64,000 nucleotides of DNA from NCBI RefSeq assembly GCF_014287875.1, contig NZ_JACOPN010000002.1:186001-250000 (forward strand), in the 5' to 3' direction. Shown piece after piece: positions 35,061-45,036 of the stretch. Source of the DNA: Flintibacter faecis. GTDB taxonomy: Bacteria; Bacillota; Clostridia; Oscillospirales; Oscillospiraceae. Both the position numbers and the translations under genes were made by a program. The notes beneath the pieces are model-generated. The model saw only the letters and a list, made by a program, of their open reading frames with translations, was not told the DNA's origin and did no database searches. Each line of letters starts with the position of its first letter. Position 1 is the stretch's first letter.

Positions 35061-36035
35061 TTAATTCTGTTCTCGTTCAAAGGCGAAAAGCGCTTTCTGA
35101 CTGCCTATTTCAAAGAGATTGTCCCTGTCCACGATCTTGGTCGAGGTATCCACGGTAGGCTCCATATCGTTGGTCTGGCCGGTCAGAAGGCGGCAGGCGC
35201 TCTCTACCCCCAGGTAGCCCATAGCATAGGGGTTCTGCACGACCAGAGCATCCACGGTACCCTCCTGAAGGCCGTCAATGGTAACCACATTGGAGTCAAA
35301 ACCCACCAGGAACACATCCTCCGTGCAGCCCAGATCTTCCACAGCCTGGGCCGCGCCCACACTGGTAGGTTCGTTGAAGGCCAGCAGTACGTTGATGTCC
35401 GGGGAGCGCCCCAGCATGGCCGCCGTGTCGGTTCTGGCCTGGGCCGCATCTGTCAGCGTATTGACCACAGCCATGATCTCCGCCCGTCCGCTGTCTCTGA
35501 ATGCGTCCAACGCACCGCGTTCCCGCTCCTGCCCGTTGGCGGTGCCCACATCATAGTTGACCACGCCCACCTTCAGCGGGCCGTCTACCCGATCCAGTGC
35601 GGCCTGGGCCGCCATCTGTCCGGCGGCATAGTTGTCCGTTCCGATATAGGTGCTCACCAGTTCGGAATCCACGCTGCTGTCAATGGCTACGATCTTGACA
35701 CCGGCTCTGGCGGCATCATCAATGGCGGCGGCATTCTTCTCAAAATCAATGGCGGAAAAAACGATGGCCTCCGTCCCGGCTTCCACTGCGTCGGCGATCA
35801 TTTGATTCTGGGTCTCATAGTCCTCCTCCGTCTCCGGCCCAAGGATGTTCAGTTCCGCATTATATTCCGTGGCCGCGGCCTTGGCCCCGGCAAACACAGA
35901 GAGCCAAAACTCCGTCTGGGTGGATTTGGCGATCACCGTCACCGTATGCTGTTTGGCAGGCACCCCGGCGGCACAGCCGCTCAGGAGGAGCGCCAGTACC
36001 ATCGGCCAGACCGCGGTCCATTTACTTCGCCTCAT
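35061..36035 (-). CDS. Sugar-binding lipoprotein of the sensor operon (Peripla_BP_4)
   Basis: A 324-aa lipoprotein (lipobox LLSGC) with a type-1 periplasmic-binding fold related to ribose/galactose-binding proteins: VTVIAKSTQTEFWLSV, then AIVFSAIDFEKNA, GTDNYAAGQMAAQ and VGFDSNVVTIDGLQEG. The start ATG 36035 has AAGGAGGGAG just upstream and overlaps the kinase gene by 14 nt; earlier codons read through kinase sequence. It has no permease of its own. Its place as third gene of a regulator-kinase operon suggests that it presents sugar to the kinase ectodomain. The ligand is unknown; galactose is a guess from context. Confidence 0.88.
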   Translation of the reverse strand: MRRSKWTAVWPMVLALLLSGCAAGVPAKQHTVTVIAKSTQTEFWLSVFAGAKAAATEYNAELNILGPETEEDYETQNQMIADAVEAGTEAIVFSAIDFEKNAAAIDDAARAGVKIVAIDSSVDSELVSTYIGTDNYAAGQMAAQAALDRVDGPLKVGVVNYDVGTANGQERERGALDAFRDSGRAEIMAVVNTLTDAAQARTDTAAMLGRSPDINVLLAFNEPTSVGAAQAVEDLGCTEDVFLVGFDSNVVTIDGLQEGTVDALVVQNPYAMGYLGVESACRLLTGQTNDMEPTVDTSTKIVDRDNLFEIGSQKALFAFEREQN

Positions 36036-37740
36036 TGTCTCCCTCCTTGATCCCGGGCATACGGATCTCCACGCAGGTCCCCACATCCAGTTCACTGGTG
36101 ATGCGCAGGCCGTACCGGCTGCCAAAATAGATCTTGATCCGGTCGTCCACGTTCCTGATCCCGATGCCGGTGCGGTCAGTGGTCTCCCGCTGCATGATGG
36201 AACTGATCTGCTCCCGGCTCATGCCCACACCGTTGTCCTGCACACAGAATACGATATCCTCTCCGTCCCTCCACACCTGCACATCGATCCGTCCCTCTTC
36301 CACCATCAGATCCAGACCGTGATTGATGGCGTTTTCGATGATGGGCTGAAGGGTGATCTTATTGCAATAGTAGTCCAGGCACTCCGGCTCCACATCAAAG
36401 GCATAGGTAAATTGATTCTTATAGCGGTACTTCTGAATTTCAAGATAGCTCTCAGCATGCTCGATCTCCTTGGCGATGGGGATAAGCTCGTGCCCCCTGC
36501 TGATACTGATGCGGAACAGCCGGGCCAGCGCATGAACCATTTTGACCGCATCCGCGTTGCGTCCCTGCTCACACATCCACGCAATGGAATCCAGGGTATT
36601 ATAGAGGAAATGGGGGTTGATCTGAGCTTGGAGCGCCTTCAGCTCTGTTTTACGCAAATTGACTTCTTCCTCACGCACAGTCGTCATCAGCCGCTGGATG
36701 CGCAGGACCATGTGTCCAAAGGAATCCGACAGCTCCCGCACCTCCTGCGTCCCTCTTACAGGGTGGTAGGAAAAGTGGTCGGCATCTCGCTCAAAGTCCT
36801 CCATAGCGGAGGCCAGGCCGCGCAGCGGCCGGCTCAAGAGCCTGGAGAGCAGCCAGCTGGTCAGCACCGCCGCTATCAGCACCACCACCGCCAGCACCAT
36901 GGACAGTTGGAGCATCTCGCTCACATTGCGGTTGACCAGTTCATCCACATAGCTGACACCCACGATCCGCCAGTCGCTGCCCTCCACGCTGGTCAGGCTG
37001 TATATCACGGTATCGTCTGCGTAGGAGCCGTCCGCCAGGGCGGCCAGCGATCCGGTGTCCTCCGTTTTTAGTCCGGCGTACAGCAGCTGCTGCTGGGGGT
37101 GATAGACGATATTGCCCGCCCCATCCATAACAAAGCAATAGCCCCGCTGGCCGATGCTCACATTGCTGATGTAGCTGGAGATACTGGAAAAACTCAGATC
37201 CAGGGACACCCAGGCAGCCTTTCCGCCCTCCTCCAGCTTTTCCGTTCTGGTCACTACCCAGGGGTAGTATCCCTCAAAAATGCTCTCCACATGGGGCGCT
37301 GTCATGTAGGCTGCACCGGAGTTTCTGGCCCGCCCCAGGTCAAAGGAGAGGTTCTGAACGATCTGCTCTCTCGGCTCCCGTTTCAGGGACCAGCAGTCCA
37401 GCAGCACACCGGAAGGGGAGTAGCTTGTGACCGCCACCACATCAGGCCGGAATGTAAGAAATGCCTCCAGCGCTCTGTCTCGTTCGTCCGCGTTCTCCCA
37501 CATGGAGCGCTCTACCAGGTCCATCGCCTGTTCCATGTCCCTCAGATAATCGCTCACCGTGTTAGAGACCTGGGACACTGCCTGCGCGCTGCTGGTGCGC
37601 GCATTCTGAACCGTGGCGCTGCGGTAATGATCCAAAAACAGCAGGATACAGCAGCACAAAATGATCGCCACCACTCCCACCACCATGGACACCAGAATGG
37701 TGGTCGTGCGCAGACCCGTTTGGGAAAGGCCGCGTTTCAA
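36022..37740 (-). CDS. YesM-type sensor histidine kinase
   Basis: A 572-aa membrane kinase. Order: membrane segment (about 13-35), extracellular Cache-like sensor (about 40-275), second membrane segment (near 280-300), HAMP (SRLLSRPLRGLASAMEDFE), then a His_kinase domain with ALQAQINPHFLYNTLDSIAW, where His is the phosphoacceptor, and an HATPase with IIENAINHG and DNGVGM. It overlaps the regulator gene upstream by 4 nt and the binding-protein gene downstream by 14 nt, so the three are one operon next to the mgl and gal genes. Confidence 0.93.
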   Translation of the reverse strand: MKRGLSQTGLRTTTILVSMVVGVVAIILCCCILLFLDHYRSATVQNARTSSAQAVSQVSNTVSDYLRDMEQAMDLVERSMWENADERDRALEAFLTFRPDVVAVTSYSPSGVLLDCWSLKREPREQIVQNLSFDLGRARNSGAAYMTAPHVESIFEGYYPWVVTRTEKLEEGGKAAWVSLDLSFSSISSYISNVSIGQRGYCFVMDGAGNIVYHPQQQLLYAGLKTEDTGSLAALADGSYADDTVIYSLTSVEGSDWRIVGVSYVDELVNRNVSEMLQLSMVLAVVVLIAAVLTSWLLSRLLSRPLRGLASAMEDFERDADHFSYHPVRGTQEVRELSDSFGHMVLRIQRLMTTVREEEVNLRKTELKALQAQINPHFLYNTLDSIAWMCEQGRNADAVKMVHALARLFRISISRGHELIPIAKEIEHAESYLEIQKYRYKNQFTYAFDVEPECLDYYCNKITLQPIIENAINHGLDLMVEEGRIDVQVWRDGEDIVFCVQDNGVGMSREQISSIMQRETTDRTGIGIRNVDDRIKIYFGSRYGLRITSELDVGTCVEIRMPGIKEGDNEAK

Positions 37741-39020
37741 GACCGCTCACCCGCCTTTTCCCGGTCCAGGCGGCGGCGCATGGCGTTGGGCGACTCGCCG
37801 CAGTACTTTTTGAAGCAGTAGCTGAAATAGTGCTGGTCGATATAGCCGCAGCGCTGGGATATCTCCTGGATCTTCAAGCTGGAAGTGGCGATCAGCTCTC
37901 GGGCCGCATCCATCCGCTTGCGGATGAGTATGTTGATAAAGGTCTCGCCTGCGTATTTTTTGATGCAGGCGCTCAGGTGATTGGGGCTGACATCCAGCAT
38001 ACCGCTGAGGGAGACCAAGGAGAGGTCGGCATCCGCATAATGCTGGTCCAGGGCATCCAGAGCACGCTTGCACAGCAGGCTGCCGCCCTTGACCGCGGGA
38101 GACAGGTCGCTGATGAACTGAACGCCCCCTTCGGCACCCTCCCCCTGGCGCAGGGCCTCCATGGCCTCTCGATATGCCCCGTGCAGACCGCTGAGGTTCC
38201 ATGTCTCCCGGCTGACGCCCACATAGCACCGTCTGCCCAAAACCCGGTCCGCCATCTGGGAGATCTCATCGGCCAGGATATGCAGATACTCCTGAAAATC
38301 CGAAGGATTGCCCAGCAGTACCGAGATCACCTTGCCCGAGGTGAAAAAGCTGACGCTCCGCAGGTACTTGGCAGCCAGTCGGTCCACCGATGCCACAAAG
38401 GCGTGGGTGGTACAGTTGCCGCCATCCTCATTCAGCAGGGAAGATACCATCACGGTATAGCAGGGCTTGTCCTCTTCGTCCCGCAGCAGGCCGCACTGAC
38501 GGGCAGTGGCTCTCGCCTGTGCCTCCCCCTCCGGCTCGGCATACTCGTCCAGCACCAGCGGCATCAGGATCGCCGCCCGGGCATCCATCCCATCGTTTTT
38601 TTGGGCCGCCTGACGGAACAGGGCAAACTGGGCATCGATTTTCTCGTGGATGGTGCGCAGCTCCGCCCCCAGGCCTTCGATGGTCAGCGGCTTGAGCATG
38701 TAGCTGATGATGTTGTATTGAATGGCCTGTTTGGCGTATTCAAAATCGTCATAACCGCTGAGAAACGCGATGTTGGTGGCCGGACGGATCTCCCGCACCT
38801 GCCGGGCCAGCTCGATCCCCGAGATAAAGGGCATCTGGATATCGGTGATCAGCAGATCCGGCTCATGCTGCTCCACCATCTGGAGGGCATCCAGTCCATT
38901 GCTGGCGCTCCCCACCATCTGGAACCCATAATCCTGCCAGGGGATCATGGTACACACTGCCTCCCTAAGCTCTTCCTCATCGTCCGCGACGACCACAGTG
39001 TAAAACATTTTTGCAGCCAT
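37737..39020 (-). CDS. YesN-type response regulator (receiver + AraC HTH)
   Basis: A 427-aa regulator. The N-terminal receiver has VVVADDEEELRE and LLITDIQMPFISG, with the phospho-acceptor Asp, and KPL near 105. A middle region of unknown type follows. The C-terminal AraC-type DNA-binding domain carries SLVSLSGMLDVSPNHLSACI and ISQRCGYIDQHYFSYCFKKY. The start ATG 39020 lies 9 nt after AAAGGA; a GTG/ATG further upstream lacks a site. First gene of the sensor operon. It probably controls mgl and/or gal transcription; target sites were not identified. Confidence 0.92.
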   Translation of the reverse strand: MAAKMFYTVVVADDEEELREAVCTMIPWQDYGFQMVGSASNGLDALQMVEQHEPDLLITDIQMPFISGIELARQVREIRPATNIAFLSGYDDFEYAKQAIQYNIISYMLKPLTIEGLGAELRTIHEKIDAQFALFRQAAQKNDGMDARAAILMPLVLDEYAEPEGEAQARATARQCGLLRDEEDKPCYTVMVSSLLNEDGGNCTTHAFVASVDRLAAKYLRSVSFFTSGKVISVLLGNPSDFQEYLHILADEISQMADRVLGRRCYVGVSRETWNLSGLHGAYREAMEALRQGEGAEGGVQFISDLSPAVKGGSLLCKRALDALDQHYADADLSLVSLSGMLDVSPNHLSACIKKYAGETFINILIRKRMDAARELIATSSLKIQEISQRCGYIDQHYFSYCFKKYCGESPNAMRRRLDREKAGERS

Positions 39021-39084
39021 TGCGCACCGTCCTTTCCTCGTCGTGACCCGTTCCATGGGTTCATTTTGCTTTATGATACTTTAC

Positions 39085-39113
39085 ATTATAACAGAACAGC
39101 TCCCTACCCACAA
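39085..39113 (-). promoter_or_regulatory. Promoter of the YesN-YesM-binding protein operon
   Basis: Minus-strand TTGTGG (39108-39113), 17-nt spacer, TATAAT (39085-39090). Confidence 0.7.
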
Positions 39114-39203
39114 ATCTTTCTTTCTGACTTGCGGCATATTCCCCGCAAAACTGGCACAAAGTGCCTGCAGAACGTTCAGAAATTTGACGTGCTGCCAGAC
39201 GAA

Positions 39204-39247
39204 CAGCACCGCGGCACACATTCTTTCAAACGTGTGCCGCGGTGCTG
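39204..39247. terminator. Long GC-rich hairpin after the C11 protease gene
   Basis: About 15-16 bp CAGCACCGCGGCACAC-type stem around 12 nt. The T-run is on the plus-strand side (GCTTTTTC); the minus side has only TGTTCGTC. It probably ends the C11 operon and insulates the divergent-facing regulator promoter. Confidence 0.6.
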
Positions 39248-39263
39248 CTTTTTCATGCCGGGA

Positions 39264-41204
39264 TCATTGATAGACCGTGGTGGTAGTGATCTCGCCGCCT
39301 TCACACTGGAAGGTGACGGCATCGGAATAGGCCTCGTTCCCTGCGGCATCCTGCATGGTGATGACCATGGCATAGTTCCCGTCGGGCAGGGCCGTCTCGC
39401 CGAAGGCGGTCTGGTCGGTCACAGTAAACTCCTCGGCGGCGTACATCTCAAAGTCGTCGTCCCCGCTGTAGGTGGACAGCTGCCAGATGGTGGTGATCTG
39501 GTCCCCCGGCTGGAGCAGGCGCAGCTCCTTGCTGGCCATGCCCGTGTCGTCCAGGCCCTGGCTGGCCCCCAGGATGCTCCACTCCTCCAAGGTGAAGTCA
39601 TAGGCCACCTGGAGATTATAGGCCTCGCCGTTGAGCAGGATGGGCACGGAGTACAGGTTATAGTCCTCGCCGTCGTAAGCAAGCTCCACATAGACCATAT
39701 GGCCGTCGATGGACCCCCACACGCCCCGGAAGTTGTCATGGAACACGCCGTTGTCCCAGTCGGCCTCCATGTCGTTGTCGGTGCCCAGCAGCATCATCTG
39801 GTCGCTCTCCTCGTCCACATAGAACAGGGAGAAACCGATGCTGGACAGGATGTTCTGGGCATCCGGGCCCAGGGTAAGGAAGGCGATGCCGTTGTCGTCC
39901 ACGTCCAGGGGTGCGCCGTCCCAGTCCGTGTCCGCCAGGGTGCGCAGCTGAGGCAGAGACCCGATCCCCAGGGAGGACACATAGTCCTCGTCCTCCGGCT
40001 GGCCGGTGAGGGCATAGGAATAGAGATTCTTAAAGGCCGCGCTCTCCCCCTCGATGAGGTAGCCATTCAGGTCGTCCAGGTCGCCGCTGTAGGTATAGTA
40101 GCAGCTCAGACCCGTGGCCTCGCTGCGGTATTGGCCGCCCACCTGATAGATCACGCAGTCGGCCAGGGCATCGCACACGTCCTGGGCCGAGGGCAGCAGC
40201 TGGGCGGTCTGCCGGGCCAGATGACCCAGATCCACCATGTTGGTGTAGCCCTGCTCCCGGGTGTTGCCGCCGTAGTTCTCGCTCTGGGCGGCGGCCCGGC
40301 CCAGCTGGGCAAAAAAGCCGGGATTCTCCGCCGCAGCGTTCAGGGCCTCCTGACCGAAGGCCTCATAGGCCTCCAGCAGGGGGGACAGGCGCGTCAGGTC
40401 GGTGACGGACAGGGTGACCCGGTCCTGGGTCTCCACTGCCTGGCAGCCCTGATAGAAGCTGTCGCAGATGGCCTGGCCCAGAGCCGCCCCGTCCATGCCG
40501 GGGTCTTTGGCCAGTTGGTCCAGCCAGCCGGAGTAGAGCCAGCCGTTGCCCGGCTCCACCTCCTCCGAGGCCACCAGGTATTTCGCAAAGTTCTGGAATA
40601 CCGAGGCCACGTCCACTGTCGCCATCAGGCAGGTGTCAAAGCCCACCAGCTCCAGGGCCGGGTCCTCCCGGTCGGCGGGCCACACGGCATCGAACGCCTG
40701 ATACATCTCGTCCAGGGTCAGGGAGTCATAGCCAAACTTCTCGTCAAAGGCCGCGCCGCTGACGCTGCCGCCGCCGTGGTTCCAGAAGGTGACGGCCACA
40801 TGGTCGGCTGGATAGTTATCGTTGGCAAAGTCCAAAAACTCGTAGAGGGTCTGGCTGTCGCCCATGTCGGCGGCATCCTCCTCCTCCAGCAGCTGCAGGC
40901 CCTGGCTGTTATACAGCCAGCGCTGGAGTTTGCTCGGGTCTATCTCCTCGTTCTGCCAGGCATTGGCCCCGCCCGTCTCGATGACCACGTTCACGTTCTC
41001 CGGCAGCTGGACCTCCAGCATCTCAGAAAGGTCGGCGGTAGCGCAGCCGTTCTGGGACTCCAGGTCGCTGCCGCACAGATACCAGTATACCGCCCAGCTG
41101 CCGTCCCCCGTCTCATCGGCAGAGGTATCCTCTGTGCCGCAGGCGGCCAGATTGGGCAGCAGGGCCAGAGCCAAAAGCAGAGACAGATATTTCTTCATCT
41201 TCAT
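39264..41204 (-). CDS. Clostripain-family (C11) cysteine peptidase, lipoprotein
   Basis: A 646-aa lipoprotein (lipobox LAAC) with the C11 domain: [14 protein letters not shown] near the N-terminus, catalytic His in [10 protein letters not shown] and catalytic Cys in [16 protein letters not shown]11 peptidases usually cleave after Arg/Lys and may be self-activated. The C-terminal half is beta-rich and acidic, with no SLH or sortase signal; the lipid is the anchor. The start ATG 41204 lies behind GAGGAGG, 13 nt after the upstream gene. Last gene of the envelope operon starting at 44984. Confidence 0.92.
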   Translation of the reverse strand: MKMKKYLSLLLALALLPNLAACGTEDTSADETGDGSWAVYWYLCGSDLESQNGCATADLSEMLEVQLPENVNVVIETGGANAWQNEEIDPSKLQRWLYNSQGLQLLEEEDAADMGDSQTLYEFLDFANDNYPADHVAVTFWNHGGGSVSGAAFDEKFGYDSLTLDEMYQAFDAVWPADREDPALELVGFDTCLMATVDVASVFQNFAKYLVASEEVEPGNGWLYSGWLDQLAKDPGMDGAALGQAICDSFYQGCQAVETQDRVTLSVTDLTRLSPLLEAYEAFGQEALNAAAENPGFFAQLGRAAAQSENYGGNTREQGYTNMVDLGHLARQTAQLLPSAQDVCDALADCVIYQVGGQYRSEATGLSCYYTYSGDLDDLNGYLIEGESAAFKNLYSYALTGQPEDEDYVSSLGIGSLPQLRTLADTDWDGAPLDVDDNGIAFLTLGPDAQNILSSIGFSLFYVDEESDQMMLLGTDNDMEADWDNGVFHDNFRGVWGSIDGHMVYVELAYDGEDYNLYSVPILLNGEAYNLQVAYDFTLEEWSILGASQGLDDTGMASKELRLLQPGDQITTIWQLSTYSGDDDFEMYAAEEFTVTDQTAFGETALPDGNYAMVITMQDAAGNEAYSDAVTFQCEGGEITTTTVYQ

Positions 41205-41217
41205 GGTCGTCCTCCTC

Positions 41218-42180
41218 TTAGATGCCCAGCAGCTGCCGCTTCTTGGCGGTGAACTCCTCCTCGGTGAGGACACCGGCATCCAGCAGTGCCTTATACTTCT
41301 GGATCTCGGCCACGGCATCGGCGGGCATGGTGGGCACAGCCTGGGCCGCGGACTGAGCGGTGGCCGCAGCGGCGGCAGCGCCGCCCACCTGGGTCTCACC
41401 GGCGCTGGGGTCCATCATGTGCATCAGCTTTTTGGCCAGCAGGTGCAGCTCCTCCGTCTGCTCCCGATAGCTCTTCATGTAATCTGCCGCCCGGGGGTAG
41501 TCCCGGTCAAATTCCGGGCCGGAGATCTTCTCGTCAAAGGACTTCCAATAGGGGTGGTTCAGCTTGATCTCAATGCGGAACTTCTCCACAGGGGCAGGCA
41601 CATCGAACTTTGGGCGGTACAGGTCGTTGTCCCGCTCCCGCTCCCGGCGCTCCTCCGGGGTCTCCTGTCCGGCCCGGTGCAGGCCCTCCATGGCCTCCCG
41701 CCGCTGGAACATCTGCTTTTCCATGTGGAACTGGGCGATCTGTGCCGACAGGGCATCCACCCGGGCGGGCACCTGGCTGGCGTAACACTTCAGGGTGCCG
41801 CTGGCGCTCTCATACAGGGGGCTGCTGTCCTCGGAGATGCGGATGGACTTGATATCCTTGCCCTGGAAGGCCCAGCCCGCGCCGTCTTTCATGCGGAACA
41901 GGCCGTGCTCCTCGTCCACATAGATGGTGCAGCCCCAAAAGCCGATGTTGAAGCGATAGGTCTCCTGAAACTCCTGCTGGAGCGCCTGGTTCTCCTCAAA
42001 GGCGGCCAGATACTCCTTGAAATCGGTGAGGGACATGCTGTTGATGGCCCCGGTGGGCAGGTCAACTTTCCCGTCGCACTCCTTGCAGATGGCCTCCCCT
42101 TCGATCTTGGTGGGCAGCAGCCGGGGGGTGGGGTTTCCGCAGATGGGGCAGAGCTTCTTCTTATTGCTGAATAATCCCAT
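41218..42180 (-). CDS. Zinc-ribbon (DUF4428-like) and SHOCT domain protein
   Basis: A 320-aa soluble protein without signal peptide. The N-terminus has a four-Cys ribbon (CPICG ... CKEC) within a DUF4428-like segment ([14 protein letters not shown]). The middle part (about 60-200) is a PH-like or unknown fold, followed by an Ala-rich linker. The C-terminus is a clear SHOCT motif ([27 protein letters not shown]), a short oligomerisation or nucleic-acid-related helix pair. It sits in the lipoprotein-LemA-DUF2207-C11 operon. Function unknown. Confidence 0.82.
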   Translation of the reverse strand: MGLFSNKKKLCPICGNPTPRLLPTKIEGEAICKECDGKVDLPTGAINSMSLTDFKEYLAAFEENQALQQEFQETYRFNIGFWGCTIYVDEEHGLFRMKDGAGWAFQGKDIKSIRISEDSSPLYESASGTLKCYASQVPARVDALSAQIAQFHMEKQMFQRREAMEGLHRAGQETPEERRERERDNDLYRPKFDVPAPVEKFRIEIKLNHPYWKSFDEKISGPEFDRDYPRAADYMKSYREQTEELHLLAKKLMHMMDPSAGETQVGGAAAAAATAQSAAQAVPTMPADAVAEIQKYKALLDAGVLTEEEFTAKKRQLLGI

Positions 42181-42223
42181 GGTCGTTTCCTCCTAAGGTT
42201 CCGTCATTTTATGTTCTCTCGCG

Positions 42224-43894
42224 TCATCGGGTGCCTATGCCGCCCCCGCCGGAAGCGCCGCCGCCTCCGCCCAGGGAGGCGATGCCGCCCCCGCCGCCAA
42301 AGCGGACCGCCTGGGTCTCCTGCCGCCGGCGCTCCACTGCGCCGGCCAGATAGGCATTCCAGTGGGCCGTGCTCTGGAGATAGCGCTGATACTGTTCCAC
42401 CTGAGCCAGCTGGCCGGGATAGAGCTGCCGCAGCTGCTCCATCACCTGCTTGGCCACCCCCAGCAGAGCGGCATATACCATGTACTCCTGCCACAGGAAG
42501 GTCTCCTTCACATCCCGCTCCGCCAGCAGGGAGAAGTCCAGCAGATAGCGTTTCAGGCCCAGCAGCTCGTTTCGCTGCTGTTGGCCCCTGGGGGTCAGGT
42601 CCTTGGCCCGGCGGCACTTGTTCCCCTTCAGGCAGCCTGTGCGGGACAGGGTCAGCTCTCCCTGATGACCGCTGCTCTCCAGCATGTCGCTTAATGTCTT
42701 GGCATGGCGGTCATCACAGCAGAAGTCCTCCAGCTCGCTGTCCCGAAGCACCCCGTCCGCTCCTGCCGCCGCCTGTAAAAAGGTGTACAGGGCCTCGTCA
42801 AAGGGGTCGCCGTTGTGGGGCTCCCGGACAAAGCGCATGGATGCCCGGTTCTTCTTCCCCGGTTCCAGCTCCGGCTCCAGGCTGCCCAGGGTGACCAGGC
42901 GCAGCACCCGGGCGGCCAGATAGCTCTCGTCGGTACAGCTCTTCAGCCCCAGCCCCAGGGCATAGGACACGTTCAGGTCACCGCCGTTGGGAGCATCCCG
43001 GAAGTAGTCGATCTTGGCCAGCTGCTTCTTCGCCTTGGCCCTCTTCCGGGCCCGGAGCAGGGCGAAGATGCCGAAGATGCCGCCGCAAATCGCCGCCAGG
43101 GAGACCACCATCCAGACGATGTCCATGGCTGTCAGGGGCTCGTCCGCCGCTTCGGTGTAATCGCTGCCCTGAAAGGCGGCATCTTTTACCGTCTGAAAGC
43201 TGCCCTCCTCCACCCGCTGTGGCTGGAGCAGGCCGGACTGAAGCTGGACCATGGCCGTCAGATACTGGCCGCCCTCTAAGGGGCTGTCCGTCCAAGCGTG
43301 GATGATGCCGTTTTCAAACTGGATCTGTCCCTCAAAGCCGAAGGCCCAGATGCCGCAGTTGTCCTGTGTCAGGGGTGTGCCGTCTGCCATGCGGATGATC
43401 AGGTCGGCATTGGTGGGAAACACGGACTGGTCCGGGTCAATAAAGCGGTAGAGCAGCCCGTCGGCGTCGGAATAGCCCCCCACCAGGCCCTGGATATCAT
43501 AGGACACCGTGTAGGTGTGGGAGCCGTAGTCGGTGATGCCCCAGCACAGCTCCACGCCCCCGTCGATGTTCAGCAGGCCGCACCTGCCCGCCTTCTCCGT
43601 AAAGGACGCGTCCACGTCCCAGCGGTCATCCGCCGTCAGGGCATAGGGGCCGTTCTCGTCGGCGACGGCGAAGTTGGCATAGGTCAGCCCGCCGGAGGTG
43701 AGCCGGTCCATGTAAAACTCCGTGCCCTCGTCCGTCTGTGCGGAGAAGACCTGAGTCACGTGGGCCAAGCCGTCCTGCTCCAGGGCCACGTCGGTGGTCA
43801 GGCGCTCCACCCGGTTGGCCGCCCCCGCCGGGACGGCGCACAGCCCCGCCGTCAGCAGCAGGGCCGCGAAAAGTCGGGTCAGGGTCTTCATCAC
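42224..43894 (-). CDS. DUF2207 membrane protein
   Basis: A 556-aa protein with a signal peptide (FAALLLTAGLCAVPAGA). An extracellular DUF2207 N-terminal beta domain (about 25-240: VERLTTDVALEQDGLAHVTQVF) is followed by a membrane segment near 250-275, a cytoplasmic basic/helical region and a Gly-rich C-terminus (GGGGGASGGGG) typical of the family. DUF2207 and LemA genes often occur together. The start overlaps the end of lemA by 4 nt (ATGA). Molecular role not established. Confidence 0.9.
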   Translation of the reverse strand: MMKTLTRLFAALLLTAGLCAVPAGAANRVERLTTDVALEQDGLAHVTQVFSAQTDEGTEFYMDRLTSGGLTYANFAVADENGPYALTADDRWDVDASFTEKAGRCGLLNIDGGVELCWGITDYGSHTYTVSYDIQGLVGGYSDADGLLYRFIDPDQSVFPTNADLIIRMADGTPLTQDNCGIWAFGFEGQIQFENGIIHAWTDSPLEGGQYLTAMVQLQSGLLQPQRVEEGSFQTVKDAAFQGSDYTEAADEPLTAMDIVWMVVSLAAICGGIFGIFALLRARKRAKAKKQLAKIDYFRDAPNGGDLNVSYALGLGLKSCTDESYLAARVLRLVTLGSLEPELEPGKKNRASMRFVREPHNGDPFDEALYTFLQAAAGADGVLRDSELEDFCCDDRHAKTLSDMLESSGHQGELTLSRTGCLKGNKCRRAKDLTPRGQQQRNELLGLKRYLLDFSLLAERDVKETFLWQEYMVYAALLGVAKQVMEQLRQLYPGQLAQVEQYQRYLQSTAHWNAYLAGAVERRRQETQAVRFGGGGGIASLGGGGGASGGGGIGTR

Positions 43895-44442
43895 TTCATG
43901 CTGGGCATGTCGGCCTTGTCTTCCCGGGCCTCCAGATAGTCCCGCTGGCGGAAGCCCAGCATCCCGGCGATGAGACTGACGGGGAACATACGGATCTCCC
44001 GGTTCAGTTTGGTGACAGAGTCGTTATAGATGAGGCGGCTGGTACGCACCATCTTCTCATAGCTGTCCACCGCGTCCATACACTTGGCATAGCCCTTGTC
44101 CGCCTTCAGCTCGGGGTAGCGCTCGGCCACCATGGAGATGCGGCCCAGGGCCTCGGAGATCACGCCCTCCTGCCGGAGCACGTCCTGTGGGGTGGACTTG
44201 GCGGTGATCACGCTGCGGCGGGACTTGATGGTCTCGATCAGGGTCTGGGACTCGTGGGCGGCATAGCCCTTGGCCAGGTCCAGCAGGGCGGTCAGCGCAT
44301 CAAAGCGAGAGGAGAGCTGCACCCCGATCTGGCTCATGGCGTTGTTGATGTTCTCGTCCATCACCACCAGCCGCCGCTGAGTGGACATGACCCACCCGGC
44401 CAGCAGAACCACCAGAAGGGCAATGATAATTGGGATCGTCAT
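43891..44442 (-). CDS. LemA family protein
   Basis: A 183-aa protein: one N-terminal membrane anchor (IPIIIALLVVLLAGWVM), then a long four-helix bundle with the LemA core (VVMDENINNAMSQIGVQLSSR, then FPVSLIAGMLGFRQRDYLE). LemA proteins are membrane-linked and of unsettled function, linked to envelope stress or surface antigens in other bacteria. It is followed by the DUF2207 gene with a 4-nt overlap and preceded by a hairpin that may lower read-through from the lipoprotein gene. Confidence 0.93.
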   Translation of the reverse strand: MTIPIIIALLVVLLAGWVMSTQRRLVVMDENINNAMSQIGVQLSSRFDALTALLDLAKGYAAHESQTLIETIKSRRSVITAKSTPQDVLRQEGVISEALGRISMVAERYPELKADKGYAKCMDAVDSYEKMVRTSRLIYNDSVTKLNREIRMFPVSLIAGMLGFRQRDYLEAREDKADMPSMK

Positions 44443-44468
44443 GAAAGTTACCTCCTATTTCAGCAGAA

Positions 44469-44511
44469 AACGGCCGACTGCCGCGGGATGAGGACCGGAC
44501 AGTCAGCCGTT
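44469..44511 (-). terminator. Possible attenuating hairpin between lipoprotein and lemA genes
   Basis: AACGGCcGACTG (44469-44480) pairs with CAGTCaGCCGTT (44500-44511) with one mismatch; exit side TTTTCTG on the minus strand. It could partially terminate, favouring lipoprotein expression. Confidence 0.55.
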
Positions 44512-44528
44512 TCATTCAGATGGGGCGA

Positions 44529-44984
44529 TCAGCCCTCGTAGGGCACGGAGACGCGGTCCTTCAACTCAGCCAGAGCGCCGGGCAGTTCGTCGCTCAGGGA
44601 GGCGATCAGGGCGTCCACGTCCGCGCCGTCCAGCATGGAGATGTCCTCGGTGAGGGCGGTGCCAACGGTGCCCAGGGTGCTGTTCAGGGCGTTCATCTCG
44701 GCGTTGGTCTGCTCGTCGGCCATCCAGCCGTTCTCGTTCACCAGGTTGGCGATCTCATTATAGGGCACGGCCACGTTGTTATAGGCCTCGGTGAGCTCGG
44801 CCAGCTTCTCGTCGCTGATGCGGCCCTCGGGGACAGAGGCATCGCCGCTGCCGTCCTCGGCGGACTGAGAAGCGCTGACGGACACGTCGCTCTCGTCGCT
44901 GCTGCCGGCATCGTCAGAGCCGCCGCAGGCGGTCAGGGACAGGGACATCACCAGGGCCAGGGTCAGGGTAAGCAGTCTTTTCAT
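44529..44984 (-). CDS. Small lipoprotein of unknown function
   Basis: A 151-aa predicted lipoprotein (MKRLLTLTLALVMSLSLTAC, Cys lipobox), followed by an acidic Ser/Asp-rich linker and a mostly helical domain (DEKLAELTEAYNNVAVPYNE). No family was recognised. The start ATG 44984 has GGAGGA 7 nt upstream. First gene of the envelope operon; its promoter carries LytTR-like repeats and directly follows the AgrC-like kinase gene. Confidence 0.85.
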   Translation of the reverse strand: MKRLLTLTLALVMSLSLTACGGSDDAGSSDESDVSVSASQSAEDGSGDASVPEGRISDEKLAELTEAYNNVAVPYNEIANLVNENGWMADEQTNAEMNALNSTLGTVGTALTEDISMLDGADVDALIASLSDELPGALAELKDRVSVPYEG

Positions 44985-45036
44985 GATAGATTCCTCCAAA
45001 TTTTATCTCTTTTCCGGTGCCTTGCACTGTACCCAC

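Noticed and set aside
35086..35097. AAAGCGCTTT palindrome resembling a catabolite-response (cre) site
   Set aside because: It lies inside the 3' end of the binding-protein coding region, about 110 bp before the mgl promoter, and misses the outer cre bases.
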